Assembly (NCBI GenBank): GCA_944319745.1
Contig: CALUET010000013.1
Coordinates: forward strand, 1-64,000
DNA length: 64,000 nucleotides
Source of the DNA: an uncultured Phocaeicola sp.
GTDB taxonomy: Bacteria > Bacteroidota > Bacteroidia > Bacteroidales > Bacteroidaceae
Direction of reading: 5' to 3'
The notes below the pieces were generated by a model. It made no database searches. It had not been told where the DNA came from and saw only the letters and a list, made by a program, of their open reading frames with translations. Shown one piece after another: positions 16,934 through 27,706 of this stretch (its first letter is position 1; every line of letters begins with the position of its first letter). The position numbers were made by a program, and so were the translations under genes.

Positions 16934-17329
16934 TTAATATACATAACAAAGAATTTCGCCTCCGATTTTCATCACAGAAGCTTCTTTGTCTGTCATCACT
17001 CCCTTGGACGTAGATATAATTGCGATACCTAATCCATTAATAACTCGCGGCATGTCCTTATAACCGGTATACTTACGCAATCCCGGAGTAGATACTCTTT
17101 GAAGTTTTTTGATCGCATTGACCTTATTTACTGCATCATACTTCAAAGCAACTTTAATTGTACCTTGAGGACCATCATCAACAAATTTGTAGTTCAGGAT
17201 ATAACCTTTGTCAAAAAGGATCTTTGTGATTTCCTTTTTCAAATTTGAGGCAGGTATTTCCACTACACGGTGCTTAGCACTAATTGCATTTCTCAAACGA
17301 GTGAGATAATCTGCTATTGGATCTGTCAT
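16934..17329 (-). CDS. rpsH: Ribosomal protein S8
   Basis: 131 residues. Primary binder of the 16S central domain and, in E. coli, translational repressor of the spc section. Seen: MTDPIADYLTRLRNAISAKH at the start, and the C-terminal signature GLGIAIISTSKGVMTDKEAS. The 60-base gap to rpsN is longer than neighbours but shows no obvious S8-like site by eye. Confidence 0.97.
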   Translation of the reverse strand: MTDPIADYLTRLRNAISAKHRVVEIPASNLKKEITKILFDKGYILNYKFVDDGPQGTIKVALKYDAVNKVNAIKKLQRVSTPGLRKYTGYKDMPRVINGLGIAIISTSKGVMTDKEASVMKIGGEILCYVY

Positions 17330-17389
17330 ATAAATAAATTGTTAAATTAATCAGGGCAATCCTGACAATATTTAATAATAATAAAGATT

Positions 17390-17689
17390 TTACCAACTTG
17401 CTTTCTTTACACCCGGGATCAAACCATTGGAAGCCATTTCACGGAATTGAATACGAGATATTCCGAACTGGCGAATGTATCCTTTAGGCCGACCGGTCAA
17501 TTTGCAACGGTTATGCAAGCGGATCGGATTTGCGTTTTTGGGGATTGCCTGCAATTTCTGTGCAGCTTCAAAAGCTTCAGCAGGATCACCCGTTTGCACA
17601 ATCTTCTTCAACGCAGCACGTTTTTCTGCATATTTGGCGACAAGCTTAGCTCTCTTTACTTCACGAGCTTTCATTGATTCTTTTGCCAT
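17390..17689 (-). CDS. rpsN: Ribosomal protein S14, zinc-free form
   Basis: 99 residues. Head protein of the small subunit. This is the longer type lacking the CxxC pairs of zinc-binding S14: only one Cys, in [20 protein letters not shown]. The C-terminal block [20 protein letters not shown] is conserved. Six bases separate it from rplE. Confidence 0.97.
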   Translation of the reverse strand: MAKESMKAREVKRAKLVAKYAEKRAALKKIVQTGDPAEAFEAAQKLQAIPKNANPIRLHNRCKLTGRPKGYIRQFGISRIQFREMASNGLIPGVKKASW

Positions 17690-17695
17690 AGTCTA

Positions 17696-18253
17696 TCAAT
17701 TTTTTTTCGCATTTTTAAACGGTAAACCAAATTCTTTCAACAAAGCATAACCTTCTTCATCTGTTTGAGCAGAGGTTACAAAGGTAATATTCATTCCTAG
17801 AATTTTAGTTATACTATCGATATTAATTTCAGGAAAAATGATTTGTTCCTGAATACCCAATGTATAATTACCCTTTCCGTCGAATTTACTTTCAATACCC
17901 TTGAAGTCACGAATACGAGGTAAAGCCACACGAATCAATTTCTCAAGGAATTCATACATTCTCTCACGGCGCAAAGTAACCATCACACCGATCGGCATTT
18001 TCTTACGCAACTTGAAGTTTGCAATATCTTTACGAGAAATTGTTGCAATAGCTTTTTGACCAGTTATTGAGGTTAGCTCATTAATCGCAACATCTATTAT
18101 TTTCTTATCAGCAACAGCCATACCCAAGCCCTGATTGATTACAATCTTCTTGAGCACCGGGATTTGCATGGATGAAGTATATTGAAACTGTTTTTTCAAT
18201 GCCGGAGCAATGCGCTCTGCATATTCTTTCTTAAGGCTGGCAGTATTACTCAT
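17696..18253 (-). CDS. rplE: Ribosomal protein L5
   Basis: 185 residues. 5S rRNA-binding protein of the central protuberance that also contacts P-site tRNA. Seen: [40 protein letters not shown], the P-site loop region [20 protein letters not shown], and [19 protein letters not shown]. Its start overlaps the rplX stop by four bases (ATGA), indicating coupled translation. Confidence 0.97.
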   Translation of the reverse strand: MSNTASLKKEYAERIAPALKKQFQYTSSMQIPVLKKIVINQGLGMAVADKKIIDVAINELTSITGQKAIATISRKDIANFKLRKKMPIGVMVTLRRERMYEFLEKLIRVALPRIRDFKGIESKFDGKGNYTLGIQEQIIFPEINIDSITKILGMNITFVTSAQTDEEGYALLKEFGLPFKNAKKN

Positions 18254-18573
18254 TTAATCTCCTCCCCTGATTTTTTTGCATAACGAACAAATGTTCTTCC
18301 ATCAGAACTTTCTTTTCTACCAATACGTGTCGGCTTTCCAGTTTTAGGATCAATCGGATTCAGGTTAGAGATGTGAATAGGAGCTTCCTGCTTCACAATA
18401 CCGCCCTGAGGATTTTTAGCACTCGGTTTAGTACTTTTAGATACCATATTGATTCCTTCAACCAATGCCCGCTGTTCCTTTACAAGAACTTTCAATACAC
18501 GCCCAGTTTTACCTTTATCCTCACCAGAGTTAACGTAAACTGTATCACCTTTTCTAATATGTAATTTACTCAT
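18250..18573 (-). CDS. rplX: Ribosomal protein L24
   Basis: 107 residues. Assembly initiator of the large subunit, near the exit tunnel. KOW motif at the N-terminus ([29 protein letters not shown]), followed by [20 protein letters not shown] and a C-terminal [16 protein letters not shown]. Overlaps rplE by four bases. Confidence 0.97.
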   Translation of the reverse strand: MSKLHIRKGDTVYVNSGEDKGKTGRVLKVLVKEQRALVEGINMVSKSTKPSAKNPQGGIVKQEAPIHISNLNPIDPKTGKPTRIGRKESSDGRTFVRYAKKSGEEIK

Positions 18574-18592
18574 TACTTAAATCTTTACAAAA

Positions 18593-18958
18593 TTAAAGTA
18601 CCTCAGGCGCAAGTGAAACAACCTTCATATTTGTCGCACGTAATTCTCTTGCAACAGGGCCAAATATACGACTTCCTCTTATTTCGCCTGCATTATTCAA
18701 CAACACGCAAGCATTATCATCAAAACGAATATAAGAACCGTCAGCACGACGTATTTCTTTTTTAGTACGCACGATTAAGGCTTTTGAAACTGCACCTTTT
18801 TTAATATCACTTGAAGGGATTACGCTCTTTACAGACACGACAATTACATCCCCAACAGAAGCGTAGCGTCTCTTTGTACCGCCTAAAACGCGAATACAAA
18901 GAGCTTCTTTTGCGCCACTGTTATCACATACTGTAAGTCTGGATTCTGCTTGTATCAT
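18593..18958 (-). CDS. rplN: Ribosomal protein L14
   Basis: 121 residues. Beta-barrel protein that forms bridge B8 with 16S rRNA; in other bacteria also the docking point of silencing factor RsfS. Seen: [20 protein letters not shown], then [20 protein letters not shown] and [20 protein letters not shown]. Two bases after rpsQ. Confidence 0.97.
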   Translation of the reverse strand: MIQAESRLTVCDNSGAKEALCIRVLGGTKRRYASVGDVIVVSVKSVIPSSDIKKGAVSKALIVRTKKEIRRADGSYIRFDDNACVLLNNAGEIRGSRIFGPVARELRATNMKVVSLAPEVL

Positions 18959-18960
18959 AA

Positions 18961-19218
18961 TTACTTAGCTCTTTCGATAATTTCAATCAATCTCCATCTT
19001 TTCATCTTACTCAACGGACGAGTTTCCATGATACGAACCGTATCACCTACCTGACATTCATTCTTCTCATCGTGAGCATGATATTTCTTCGTTTTAGAAA
19101 CGAATTTACCATAAATAGGGTGTTTCTCTTTAAATTTAGTGGCAACAGTAATGGTCTTATCCATCTTATTGCTAATCACAACACCAGTTCTTTCTTTTCT
19201 TAAATTTCTAGCTTCCAT
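18961..19218 (-). CDS. rpsQ: Ribosomal protein S17
   Basis: 85 residues, OB-fold 16S rRNA binder of the small-subunit body. Seen: [20 protein letters not shown], and the signature block [20 protein letters not shown]. Ten bases after rpmC. Confidence 0.96.
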   Translation of the reverse strand: MEARNLRKERTGVVISNKMDKTITVATKFKEKHPIYGKFVSKTKKYHAHDEKNECQVGDTVRIMETRPLSKMKRWRLIEIIERAK

Positions 19219-19228
19219 GAGACCATTA

Positions 19229-19423
19229 TTATTTATTGAGTTCTCTTTGACGTAATTCTGTCTTCATTCGTGCAATTGTTCTGCGCAATTTTTTAATTTG
19301 TGCAGGGTTTTCTAACGGAGAGATTGAATGATTCAAAAGCATTTGCTTATAATTAGCGACTTCTGTTTGAATTCTTTCCGTCAAATCATTGGTAGCTATT
19401 TCTCTTATTTCTGCAATCTTCAT
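19229..19423 (-). CDS. rpmC: Ribosomal protein L29
   Basis: 64 residues, two-helix protein near the tunnel exit that helps dock trigger factor and SRP with L23. Start taken as [20 protein letters not shown] (19423), leaving out a two-residue extension. The C-terminal helix has the family block [19 protein letters not shown]. It begins six bases after the rplP stop. Confidence 0.95.
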   Translation of the reverse strand: MKIAEIREIATNDLTERIQTEVANYKQMLLNHSISPLENPAQIKKLRRTIARMKTELRQRELNK

Positions 19424-19429
19424 AAACAA

Positions 19430-19861
19430 TTAAACATTTTGACTTGCGTCGTAATCACGTCTAACAATAAACTTAGTAGTTACAGGGAGTTTCTGTGCCG
19501 CCAAGCGCAAAGCCTCTTTAGCCACATCAAAAGGAACACCCTCCACTTCGATTAAAATACGACCCGGTGTCACAGGAGCAACAAAGCCCTCGGGAGCACC
19601 TTTACCTTTACCCATACGTACATCAGCAGGCTTGCGTGTAATCGGTTTATCCGGAAATATACGAATCCATATTTGCCCCTGACGTTGCATATATCGTGTC
19701 ACAGCAATACGCGCAGCTTCAATCTGACGACCGGTAATCCACTTCGTCTGTAAAGACTTAATACCAAATGTACCGAAGGCCAACTGATGCCCTCTTTGAG
19801 CATTACCTTTTGCGCTACCTTTTTGCTGTCTTCTGAATTTTGTCTTTTTCGGTTGTAACAT
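19430..19861 (-). CDS. rplP: Ribosomal protein L16
   Basis: 143 residues. Large-subunit protein near the A-site tRNA elbow and peptidyl-transferase centre. Seen: [60 protein letters not shown] and [17 protein letters not shown]. Twenty bases after rpsC. Confidence 0.97.
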   Translation of the reverse strand: MLQPKKTKFRRQQKGSAKGNAQRGHQLAFGTFGIKSLQTKWITGRQIEAARIAVTRYMQRQGQIWIRIFPDKPITRKPADVRMGKGKGAPEGFVAPVTPGRILIEVEGVPFDVAKEALRLAAQKLPVTTKFIVRRDYDASQNV

Positions 19862-19881
19862 AATTCCTAAAATCCAATTCG

Positions 19882-20613
19882 TTAGCGATTGTTATTTTTC
19901 TTTCTACGGAAATTCTTACCATTTCCACTTCCGCTCATAGAACGACCATTGTCTTTCCCTTGTGTAAAATTCGGAGCTAATTCACGTTTTCCGTAAACTT
20001 CGCCTCTACAAATCCATACTTTAATACCAAGCAAACCAACCTTAGTCAAAGCTTCTGCATGACAATAATCGATATCTGCACGGAAAGTATGCAAAGGAGT
20101 ACGTCCTTCTTTATACATCTCAGAACGCGCCATTTCTGCGCCATTCAAACGACCTGATATTAAGACTTTAATACCTTCGGCACCCATGCGCATCGTATTG
20201 GCTATAGCCATCTTAATTGCGCGGCGGTATGCAATTTTTCCTTCCACCTGGCGAGCAATGTTATTTGCCACAATTACAGCATCCAGTTCAGGTCTTTTTA
20301 CCTCGAAAATATTAATCTGAATATCTTTATCAGTGATCTTCTTCAATTCCTCCTTCAACTTATCAACTTCCTGACCACCTTTACCAATGATAATACCCGG
20401 ACGAGCTGTACATACAGTAATTGTCACCAATTTCAGAGTACGTTCAATCACAATTCTTGAAACGCTGGCCTTGGCGAGTCTGGCATTTAAATATTTACGG
20501 ATTTTGGTATCCTCTAATAAAGCTTCACTATAGTTTTTGCCGCCATACCAATTAGAATCCCATCCTCTGATAATCCCTAAACGGTTACTTATCGGATTAA
20601 CTTTTTGTCCCAT
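19882..20613 (-). CDS. rpsC: Ribosomal protein S3
   Basis: 243 residues. Forms the mRNA entry channel with S4 and S5. The N-terminal KH domain is clear ([20 protein letters not shown]) and the C-terminal domain carries [20 protein letters not shown] and [20 protein letters not shown]. The tail is short, basic and Gly/Ser/Asn rich. Six bases after rplV. Confidence 0.97.
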   Translation of the reverse strand: MGQKVNPISNRLGIIRGWDSNWYGGKNYSEALLEDTKIRKYLNARLAKASVSRIVIERTLKLVTITVCTARPGIIIGKGGQEVDKLKEELKKITDKDIQINIFEVKRPELDAVIVANNIARQVEGKIAYRRAIKMAIANTMRMGAEGIKVLISGRLNGAEMARSEMYKEGRTPLHTFRADIDYCHAEALTKVGLLGIKVWICRGEVYGKRELAPNFTQGKDNGRSMSGSGNGKNFRRKKNNNR

Positions 20614-20619
20614 CTACCT

Positions 20620-21027
20620 TTAATTTTTATCATTAGTATTTTTAGAATCCACGAACAAGGTTACATGATTAGAACGTTTACGAATTCTGTAACCTCTTCC
20701 CTGGGGCGCAGGTCTCATTCTTTTCAGAGTCACCCCTTCATCAACAAAAATCTTTGTTACAAACAATTCGCCATCCTCAGCCTTACGTTCGTTTTTCTGT
20801 TCCCAATTAGCTATCGCAGAGCGTAACAATTTTTCCACTCTGGCAGAAGCTTCCTTTGAAGAAAATTTTAAGACCCCAAGTGCACGATTCACTTCCATTC
20901 CACGAATCATGTCAGCCACGAGACGCATCTTACGTGGAGAAGTAGGCACATTCCGCAATTTTGCAAAATACATGGTCTTAAGAGCTTCTTTTCTTTTTTC
21001 TGCAGATATTCTTTTTCTTGCTCCCAT
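20620..21027 (-). CDS. rplV: Ribosomal protein L22
   Basis: 135 residues. Its long beta hairpin narrows the nascent-peptide tunnel. Seen: [35 protein letters not shown], and the hairpin region [21 protein letters not shown] 42-base gap separates it from rpsS. Confidence 0.97.
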   Translation of the reverse strand: MGARKRISAEKRKEALKTMYFAKLRNVPTSPRKMRLVADMIRGMEVNRALGVLKFSSKEASARVEKLLRSAIANWEQKNERKAEDGELFVTKIFVDEGVTLKRMRPAPQGRGYRIRKRSNHVTLFVDSKNTNDKN

Positions 21028-21069
21028 TATCTTTTACTTTTTATTTCTAAATAAGCGTCCTGTTTTTAT

Positions 21070-21339
21070 TTATTTCTTCTTGTTACCAGCATGACCGCGG
21101 AATGTACGAGTAGGAGCAAATTCTCCTAGTTTATGTCCGACCATATTTTCTGTAACGTAAACAGGAATAAATTTATTTCCGTTATGAACTGCAATTGTAT
21201 GCCCTACGAAGTCCGGTGAAATCATTGAAGCACGAGCCCACGTCTTAACAACTGATTTCTTGCCACTTTCATTCATAGCCAGCACCTTTTTCTCTAATTT
21301 TACATTAATATATGGACCTTTTTTTAATGAACGACTCAT
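21070..21339 (-). CDS. rpsS: Ribosomal protein S19
   Basis: 89 residues. Head protein that binds S13 and contacts tRNA and the large subunit. Seen: [40 protein letters not shown] and the family signature [20 protein letters not shown]. Twenty-two bases after rplB. Confidence 0.97.
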   Translation of the reverse strand: MSRSLKKGPYINVKLEKKVLAMNESGKKSVVKTWARASMISPDFVGHTIAVHNGNKFIPVYVTENMVGHKLGEFAPTRTFRGHAGNKKK

Positions 21340-21361
21340 AATTTACTCAATTAATCAGTTA

Positions 21362-22183
21362 TTATTTTCTTCTTTCTATTATATATTTAGAAGACTGCTT
21401 CTTAGGTGATCTTGTCTTCAATCCCTTAGCATACAGACCTGTACGAGATCTCGGATGACCACCAGACTGACGTCCTTCGCCACCACCCATCGGGTGATCT
21501 ACAGGGTTCATTACAACACCTCGGTTATGCGGGCGACGTCCTAACCAACGAGAACGACCAGCTTTTCCCGAGGACTCCAATGCATGATCTGAATTTCCCA
21601 CGCTACCTATAGTAGCACGACAAGTTCCTAATATTTGTCTCACTTCGCCTGAAGGCAATTTAATTACACAATACTTTCCCTCACGAGAAGTTAATTGAGC
21701 AAAATTTCCAGCCGATCTCACCAAAATAGCTCCTTGTCCCGGGCGCAATTCTATATTATGAATCACAGTTCCCACGGGGATGTTTTCAAGCGGAAGCGTA
21801 TTTCCAATCTCAGGTGCCGCATCCGCTCCAGACATCAAAGTACTGCCAACTTGCAATCCATTGGGAGCAATAATATACCTTTTCTCACCATCTGCATAAA
21901 ACAACAATGCGATACGAGCCGAACGATTCGGATCATATTCAATCGTTTTTACGACAGCCGGAATACCATCTTTATTTCTCTTGAAATCAATAATACGGAA
22001 TTTTCTCTTGTGTCCGCCACCGATATAACGCATTGTCATCTTACCGACATTATTACGACCGCCAGTCGAACGCTTTCCATATACAAGAGATTTCTCTGGT
22101 ACCGATGCAGTAATATCCTCAAAAGTACCAATAATTTTATGTCTCTGCCCTGGTGTAGTGGGCTTAAATTTACGTACTGCCAT
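21362..22183 (-). CDS. rplB: Ribosomal protein L2
   Basis: 273 residues. The most conserved large-subunit protein, needed for subunit association and peptidyl transfer. Seen: SH3-like domain with [20 protein letters not shown], and the C-terminal signature [20 protein letters not shown] containing the functionally important His in DHPMGGGEG, preceded by [10 protein letters not shown]. Nine bases after rplW. Confidence 0.98.
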   Translation of the reverse strand: MAVRKFKPTTPGQRHKIIGTFEDITASVPEKSLVYGKRSTGGRNNVGKMTMRYIGGGHKRKFRIIDFKRNKDGIPAVVKTIEYDPNRSARIALLFYADGEKRYIIAPNGLQVGSTLMSGADAAPEIGNTLPLENIPVGTVIHNIELRPGQGAILVRSAGNFAQLTSREGKYCVIKLPSGEVRQILGTCRATIGSVGNSDHALESSGKAGRSRWLGRRPHNRGVVMNPVDHPMGGGEGRQSGGHPRSRTGLYAKGLKTRSPKKQSSKYIIERRK

Positions 22184-22192
22184 CTTTAATTA

Positions 22193-22483
22193 TCAAATAT
22201 TCCTATAAAAATCAATAGTATCACCTGCTTTCAACGTAACAATAGCTTTCTTATAAGCATTAGTACGTCCTTTTATAAGACCGGACTTTGTGTAACGACT
22301 CTTATTTTTTCCAGCATAACGCATCGTGTTAACATCAACAACTGTTACATTATACAAAGCCTCGATTTCACTCTTAATCTCTAATTTGTTGGCATCTGGA
22401 CGAACAATAAATCCGAACTTATTAAATTTGTCAGATACTGCTGTCATTTTTTCTGTAACCAACGGTTTAATTATTATTCCCAT
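22193..22483 (-). CDS. rplW: Ribosomal protein L23
   Basis: 96 residues. Rims the tunnel exit and anchors trigger factor and SRP. Seen: IIKPLVTEKMTAVSDKFNKF, ANKLEIKSEIEALYNVTVVD and RTNAYKKAIVTLKAGDTIDF. Twenty-one bases after rplD. Confidence 0.96.
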   Translation of the reverse strand: MGIIIKPLVTEKMTAVSDKFNKFGFIVRPDANKLEIKSEIEALYNVTVVDVNTMRYAGKNKSRYTKSGLIKGRTNAYKKAIVTLKAGDTIDFYRNI

Positions 22484-22504
22484 ATTTCACTTACTGCCCT
22501 TTAA

Positions 22505-23134
22505 TTATTTAACTAAGGTATCTTCGATAGCTTTAAGCGCATTCTCTGTCACAACAAGAGTTTCTGCGTTCAATACAGAATATGTATTCAGCGCAGAAGC
22601 GGTCATGATACTTGTTCGCTGCAAATTACGAGCTGACAAATATACATTTTTATTTACTCCCGGCAGAACCATAAGCAGCTTCTTACCTGAAACATTAAGA
22701 TTATTTATGATATTTACAAATTCTTTAGTCTTAGGTGCTTCAAGTTCAAAGTCTTCAACAACTACAATATTGTTCTCCTTTGCCTTATAAGAAAGAGCAG
22801 ATTTACGAGCTAACAGCTTTACTTTCTTATTCAACTTAAAGCTATAATCACGCGGTTTGGGACCAAATACACGGGCACCACCTACCAGCAACGGAGAATT
22901 GATGTCACCACGACGAGCTCCACCCCCACCTTTTTGGCGGCCTAACTTACGAGTAGAACCACTAATTTCACTTCTCTCTTTAGATTTATGAGTACCCTGA
23001 CGTTGGTTTGCCATGTACTGCTTCACAGCCAAATAAATAACATGATCATTCGGTTCAATTCCGAAGATGGCATCATTCAGAACGACTTTTCGTCCTGTAT
23101 CTTCACCCTTAATATTTAATACATTCACTTCCAT
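22505..23134 (-). CDS. rplD: Ribosomal protein L4
   Basis: 209 residues from [20 protein letters not shown] (23134; an ATG three bases earlier is also possible). L4 lines the exit tunnel; in E. coli it also attenuates and represses the S10 operon. The extended tunnel loop is visible as [20 protein letters not shown], followed by [20 protein letters not shown]. The start is fused to the rplC stop, ATG and TGA overlapping, so translation is coupled. Confidence 0.97.
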   Translation of the reverse strand: MEVNVLNIKGEDTGRKVVLNDAIFGIEPNDHVIYLAVKQYMANQRQGTHKSKERSEISGSTRKLGRQKGGGGARRGDINSPLLVGGARVFGPKPRDYSFKLNKKVKLLARKSALSYKAKENNIVVVEDFELEAPKTKEFVNIINNLNVSGKKLLMVLPGVNKNVYLSARNLQRTSIMTASALNTYSVLNAETLVVTENALKAIEDTLVK

Positions 23135-23751
23135 CATTTCTCAATTATTACGATTGAACCTTTGTAACCCGGAACCGAACCTTTAATAAGTAACAGATTG
23201 TGTTCGGGAATAACCTTTAATACCTGCAAGTTATGAGTAGTTACTCTGTCACCACCCATTTGTCCACCCATACGAAGTCCTTTAAAGACTTTGGCCGGAT
23301 AAGAACATGCACCGATAGAACCCGGTTTACGAGTACGATTATGCTGACCATGTGTAGTCTGACCTACACCGCCGAATCCATGGCGTTTTACTACGCCTTG
23401 AAAACCCCGACCTTTAGATGTTCCTACAACATCCACATAAGCGGCGTCATTAAACATCTCAACAGTAATCGTGTCACCTAAATTCAACTCTTCTGAGAAA
23501 CCTTTGAACTCGGCCAAGTGTCTCTTGGGAGTTACTCCGGCTTTTTTAAAGTGTCCCATCAAAGGTTTCGTGGTATGCTTTTCTTTCTTTTCCTGAAAAC
23601 CCAACTGAACGGCTGCATAACCATCCTTTTCTACACTTTTAATTTGAGTAACAACACAAGGACCAGCTTCGATAACAGTGCATGGTACATTCTTACCATC
23701 GGCACTGAAAACGGATGTCATTCCGATTTTCTTTCCTAATAATCCTGGCAT
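23134..23751 (-). CDS. rplC: Ribosomal protein L3
   Basis: 205 residues. Starts 23S rRNA assembly and reaches the peptidyl-transferase centre with a long loop. Seen: [20 protein letters not shown], the family signature [13 protein letters not shown] region, and the loop [55 protein letters not shown]. Twenty-two bases after rpsJ. Confidence 0.97.
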   Translation of the reverse strand: MPGLLGKKIGMTSVFSADGKNVPCTVIEAGPCVVTQIKSVEKDGYAAVQLGFQEKKEKHTTKPLMGHFKKAGVTPKRHLAEFKGFSEELNLGDTITVEMFNDAAYVDVVGTSKGRGFQGVVKRHGFGGVGQTTHGQHNRTRKPGSIGACSYPAKVFKGLRMGGQMGGDRVTTHNLQVLKVIPEHNLLLIKGSVPGYKGSIVIIEK

Positions 23752-23773
23752 TTCAATTAATTTTAATTCTGTT

Positions 23774-24079
23774 TTAAACCTTAATTTCTACTTCTACACC
23801 GCTAGGCAATTCCAATTTCATTAACGCATCAACCGTTTTTGCTGTTGAACTGTAAATGTCTATCAATCTTTTATAAGAAGACAATTCGAACTGTTCACGT
23901 GACTTTTTGTTCACGAAAGTCGAACGATTTACAGTAAAAATACGCTTATGCGTGGGGAGAGGAATCGGGCCGCTAACAATAGCGCCTGTAGCTTTCACCG
24001 TTTTTACGATCTTTTCAGCAGACTTATCAACCAAATTATGATCGTAAGATTTCAACTTAATTCTAATTTTCTGACTCAT
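23774..24079 (-). CDS. rpsJ: Ribosomal protein S10 (NusE)
   Basis: 101 residues. Head protein of the small subunit; as NusE it can also link NusG to the ribosome or to antitermination complexes. Seen: [20 protein letters not shown], the signature [20 protein letters not shown] and [20 protein letters not shown]. It follows fusA with an 88-base gap that contains a hairpin (24112-24157). Confidence 0.97.
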   Translation of the reverse strand: MSQKIRIKLKSYDHNLVDKSAEKIVKTVKATGAIVSGPIPLPTHKRIFTVNRSTFVNKKSREQFELSSYKRLIDIYSSTAKTVDALMKLELPSGVEVEIKV

Positions 24080-24111
24080 TACTAAAATTATTAATCATTA
24101 TAATATAGAAG

Positions 24112-24157
24112 AGAAGCATGAGGATTAAGAGTCATTCGCTAGTCCTCATCAGCTTCT
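24112..24157 (-). promoter_or_regulatory. Hairpin between fusA and rpsJ
   Basis: AGAAGC (24112-24117) pairs with GCTTCT (24152-24157), and TGAGGA (24119-24124) with TCCTCA (24143-24148), with a small internal loop; the apical loop is about 18 bases. On the minus strand it sits in the rpsJ leader, downstream of fusA. No T run follows, so it looks more like a regulatory or processing structure than a terminator. Function is inference. Confidence 0.45.
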
Positions 24158-24167
24158 ACATTTACTT

Positions 24168-26285
24168 TTATACCAAATCTGTACGTCCTTTCACTTCTTC
24201 CAATACCGATTTAGCGATAGAAGAAGAAACTTGAGCATGATGATCGTACGTCATAGAAGAAGTAGCACGGCCGGAAGTTATCGTACGCAAAGCAGTTACA
24301 TAACCGAACATTTCAGCCAGAGGAACCATTGCTTTCACGATACGTGCACCAGAGCGACTGGTTTCCATTCCTTCAACCTGCCCACGACGTTTATTTAAAT
24401 CGCCGATTACGTCACCCATATTCTCTTCCGGAGTTACAACTTCCAGCTTCATAATAGGTTCCATCAGCACCGGGCCTGCCTTCACACAAGCATTTTTATA
24501 AGCCTGAATAGCACAGATCTCGAATGACAACTGGTCAGAGTCTACAGGATGGAACGATCCGTCATGCAAAACGACCTTCAATGAGTCAACGGGGAAACCA
24601 GCCAACACACCGCTCTTCATCGCCGTTTGAAAACCTTTCTGTACTGAGGGGATAAATTCTTTAGGAATATTACCGCCTTTTACTTCGTCAATAAATTGCA
24701 ATCCGCCTTGTTTCCAGTCCTCATCAACCGGGCCAACAGATACAATTATATCCGCGAATTTACCACGACCTCCAGACTGTTTCTTATAAACCTCACGCAA
24801 ATCAACAGTTTTTGTAATCGCCTCTTTATAATTAACCTGAGGACGTCCCTGATTACATTCCACTTTAAATTCACGTTTCAAACGGTCGATAATTATATCC
24901 AAATGAAGCTCACCCATACCAGAAATGACTGTTTGTCCTGTCTGCTCGTCAGTTCTCACAGTAAACGTCGGATCTTCTTCAGCCAATTTAGCCAATCCGT
25001 TAGACAATTTATCAAGATCTTTCTGAGTCTTAGGCTCAACAGCAATACCGATAACCGGTTCCGGGAAGTCCATTGATTCAAGAACAATCGGAGCCGTCTC
25101 ATCGCACAACGTATCACCTGTACGAATATCTTTAAAACCAACCCCAGCACCGATATCACCAGCACTGATCACTTCTACCGGATTTTGCTTGTTTGAATGC
25201 ATCTGGAACAAACGAGACACACGCTCCTTTTTCCCTGAACGAGAGTTATAAATGTAAGAACCTGACTCTATTTTTCCCGAATAAACACGGAAGAAAGTCA
25301 AACGCCCTACATAAGGATCGGTTGCAATCTTGAATGCCAATGCCGCTGTCTTTTCATCTTCACTCGGTTTACGATCTTCCTCAGCACCTGTCGTCGGATT
25401 TGTTCCTATAATATTCGGAGTATCCAACGGCGAAGGAAGGAATGCACAAACATAATCCAGCAAAGTTTGAACGCCCTTATTCTTAAATGAAGATCCGCAC
25501 AACATCGGGACAATATCCATTTTCAGAGTTCCGGCACGCAATGCTTTCAGAATTTCTTCCTCCGTAATCGTTGAAGGATCGTCGAAGAATTTTTCCATCA
25601 AGGCCTCATCAAATTCAGCAACTTTCTCCAACATTTTTTCACGCCATTCTTGTGCTTCTGATACAAGGTTAGCAGGAATTTCTTCAATATCGTAATCTGC
25701 TCCCATTGTTTCGTCATGCCACAAGATAGCTTTCATCTTGATCAGGTCAACAACTCCTTTAAAGTTTTCCTCAGCACCAATAGGTATCACAACAGGACAA
25801 GGGTTGGCACCCAATACATCCTTCATTTGACGAACAACTTCAAAGAAATCGGCACCAGAGCGGTCCATCTTGTTTACATAACCAATACGCGGCACATTGT
25901 ATTTATCAGCCTGACGCCATACAGTTTCCGACTGAGGTTCTACACCACCAACTGCACAATATGTAGCAACAGCACCATCCAACACACGCAAAGAACGCTC
26001 TACTTCAGCTGTAAAATCCACGTGCCCCGGAGTATCAATCAAGTTTATTTTATATTTGTGACCAGCATAATTCCAATACGTTGTCGTAGCAGCCGAGGTA
26101 ATCGTAATACCACGCTCCTGCTCTTGTTCCATCCAGTCCATTGTAGCTGCGCCATCGTGCACCTCACCAATCTTGTGAGTCAATCCTGTATAGAACAAGA
26201 TACGTTCCGAAGTCGTCGTCTTACCGGCATCAATATGCGCCATAATACCGATATTACGAGTCAAATGCAAATCTTGTTTAGCCAT
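24168..26285 (-). CDS. fusA: Elongation factor G
   Basis: 705 residues, full length. GTPase that drives translocation of tRNA and mRNA. G motifs: [19 protein letters not shown] (P loop, about 16-34), [20 protein letters not shown] (G3, near residue 91) and [10 protein letters not shown] (G4). Domain IV region [36 protein letters not shown] and domain [21 protein letters not shown] are intact. Between rpsG and rpsJ. In Bacteroidota a second EF-G-like GTPase specialised in ribosome recycling or carbon-dependent activity may be elsewhere; this is the ribosomal-operon copy. Confidence 0.97.
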   Translation of the reverse strand: MAKQDLHLTRNIGIMAHIDAGKTTTSERILFYTGLTHKIGEVHDGAATMDWMEQEQERGITITSAATTTYWNYAGHKYKINLIDTPGHVDFTAEVERSLRVLDGAVATYCAVGGVEPQSETVWRQADKYNVPRIGYVNKMDRSGADFFEVVRQMKDVLGANPCPVVIPIGAEENFKGVVDLIKMKAILWHDETMGADYDIEEIPANLVSEAQEWREKMLEKVAEFDEALMEKFFDDPSTITEEEILKALRAGTLKMDIVPMLCGSSFKNKGVQTLLDYVCAFLPSPLDTPNIIGTNPTTGAEEDRKPSEDEKTAALAFKIATDPYVGRLTFFRVYSGKIESGSYIYNSRSGKKERVSRLFQMHSNKQNPVEVISAGDIGAGVGFKDIRTGDTLCDETAPIVLESMDFPEPVIGIAVEPKTQKDLDKLSNGLAKLAEEDPTFTVRTDEQTGQTVISGMGELHLDIIIDRLKREFKVECNQGRPQVNYKEAITKTVDLREVYKKQSGGRGKFADIIVSVGPVDEDWKQGGLQFIDEVKGGNIPKEFIPSVQKGFQTAMKSGVLAGFPVDSLKVVLHDGSFHPVDSDQLSFEICAIQAYKNACVKAGPVLMEPIMKLEVVTPEENMGDVIGDLNKRRGQVEGMETSRSGARIVKAMVPLAEMFGYVTALRTITSGRATSSMTYDHHAQVSSSIAKSVLEEVKGRTDLV

Positions 26286-26319
26286 CTTAATCTTTCCTTA
26301 TTAATATATTAATACTTGA

Positions 26320-26796
26320 TTAGAATCTGAAATGAGCGAAAGCGCGGTTAGCTTCTGCCATTCGATGCATATCCTCCTTACGCTTAAACGCACCGCCTTG
26401 TTCGTTGTAAGCATCCAGAATTTCAGCAGCCAACTTATCGGCCATTGTTTTCCCGCCACGCTTACGTGCAAACGCTATCAGGTTTTTCATTGAAATTGAT
26501 TCTTTGCGTTCCGGACGAATTTCAGTAGGAACCTGGAAAGTTGCACCTCCAATACGACGAGATTTCACCTCCAACTGAGGAGTTACATTTTCCAAAGCTT
26601 TTTTCCATACATCCAATGCTGAAGTTTCCTCGTTCGGAAGTTTTCCTTCAACAACTTTCAACGCTCCATAAAAGATTTCGTATGAGGTATTCTTTTTTCC
26701 GTCATACATCAGATGATTTACAAACTTCGAAACCTTTTGGTCACCATACACAGGATCCGGAAGGATCACTCTTTTCTTAGGTTTTGCTTTTCTCAT
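26320..26796 (-). CDS. rpsG: Ribosomal protein S7
   Basis: 158 residues. Initiates assembly of the 16S 3' domain and contacts E-site tRNA. Seen: [20 protein letters not shown], the signature region [20 protein letters not shown] and [20 protein letters not shown]. In E. coli S7 represses its own operon; the 117-base gap to rpsL might hold such a site, but I see no clear structure. Confidence 0.97.
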   Translation of the reverse strand: MRKAKPKKRVILPDPVYGDQKVSKFVNHLMYDGKKNTSYEIFYGALKVVEGKLPNEETSALDVWKKALENVTPQLEVKSRRIGGATFQVPTEIRPERKESISMKNLIAFARKRGGKTMADKLAAEILDAYNEQGGAFKRKEDMHRMAEANRAFAHFRF

Positions 26797-26913
26797 TTTG
26801 ATTAAATATTATGTTCAGTTTGGGGCTGCATCCGTTTTCTTCAATTTCTCCACCGAGGAATTTACTCAACCTTAAAGCTTTCCAACAAACCAAAACGAAT
26901 TAATAATGTTTCT

Positions 26914-27321
26914 TTACTTCTTACCCTTTCCTGCCGGAGCTGCTTGTCCCGGTTTCGGGCGTTTAGCACCATATTTTGAACGTCTCTGAGTACGTCCGGC
27001 TACACCAGCCGTATCCAATGTTCCACGAACGATGTGATAACGTACACCCGGCAGGTCTTTCACACGACCACCGCGAACTAACACGATAGAGTGTTCCTGC
27101 AAATTATGACCTTCTCCCGGGATGTATGAGTTCACTTCCTTAGAGTTTGTCAAACGCACACGCGCAACTTTACGCATTGCAGAATTCGGCTTCTTAGGGG
27201 TTGTTGTATACACGCGAACACAAACACCACGTCTTTGAGGACATGAATCCAATGCCGGTGATTTACTTTTTGCCGCCAGAACCGTTCTTCCTTTTCTTAC
27301 TAATTGTTGAATAGTAGGCAT
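26914..27321 (-). CDS. rpsL: Ribosomal protein S12
   Basis: 135 residues. Sits in the decoding centre; changes at its conserved Lys residues give streptomycin resistance elsewhere. The loops are wild type: [20 protein letters not shown] (Lys at the PKKPNS position) and [20 protein letters not shown]. The tail is short and basic ([18 protein letters not shown]). First gene of the array; own promoter at 27396-27426. Confidence 0.97.
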   Translation of the reverse strand: MPTIQQLVRKGRTVLAAKSKSPALDSCPQRRGVCVRVYTTTPKKPNSAMRKVARVRLTNSKEVNSYIPGEGHNLQEHSIVLVRGGRVKDLPGVRYHIVRGTLDTAGVAGRTQRRSKYGAKRPKPGQAAPAGKGKK

Positions 27322-27395
27322 TTTGTTTGATTTTTTAATTATTATATATTGTTTATTGTTTTCCGCTTTTAATCGAAACTATACATTTCGGGGTG

Positions 27396-27426
27396 CAAAA
27401 TTACAAATAACTTTTTAATAGACAAA
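27396..27426 (-). promoter_or_regulatory. Promoter of the rpsL-to-rplQ array
   Basis: On the minus strand a TTTG (27426-27423) is followed after 19 bases by TAATTTTG (27403-27396), an exact TAnnTTTG. Transcription would start near 27390, giving a leader of about 70 bases before rpsL. This shows that the str section here need not depend on read-through from rpoC. Confidence 0.75.
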
Positions 27427-27635
27427 TAGTTTTTGAAAGAAAATATCTTTTTACTTTTGATTCTTCCACGAAGAATGACAAAAATATTTCCTCCCGGATA
27501 AAAAAGAACATTCTCAGCGCCGAAAGGAAATATCCCAACAGAAGGCCAGCTCAAGAGAATAATTTTTCATCATTTAAGCCGGAATTTTCCCAAAAAGATC
27601 CTTGTGTAACCGAATGTGCAACGAATTCTTACTCA

Positions 27636-27684
27636 CAAAAAGTGCCGTAACTTTACTCCTCATAAAAGTAAAGTTACAGCACTT
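27636..27684 (-). terminator. Terminator after the DUF3467 gene
   Basis: An 18-base arm at 27640-27657 pairs with 27667-27684 with a single mismatch, around a nine-base loop. Minus-strand RNA then runs into a T run (A run 27637-27641). Together with the promoter at 27396-27426 it separates the DUF3467 unit from rpsL. The bases between it and that promoter hold no other feature I can support. Confidence 0.8.
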
Positions 27685-27706
27685 CCCTACGACAAGCTTT
27701 TATTTT

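Noticed and set aside
27369-27554. 61-codon minus-strand open frame upstream of rpsL
   Set aside because: It overlaps the rpsL promoter and has no family resemblance; likely chance.
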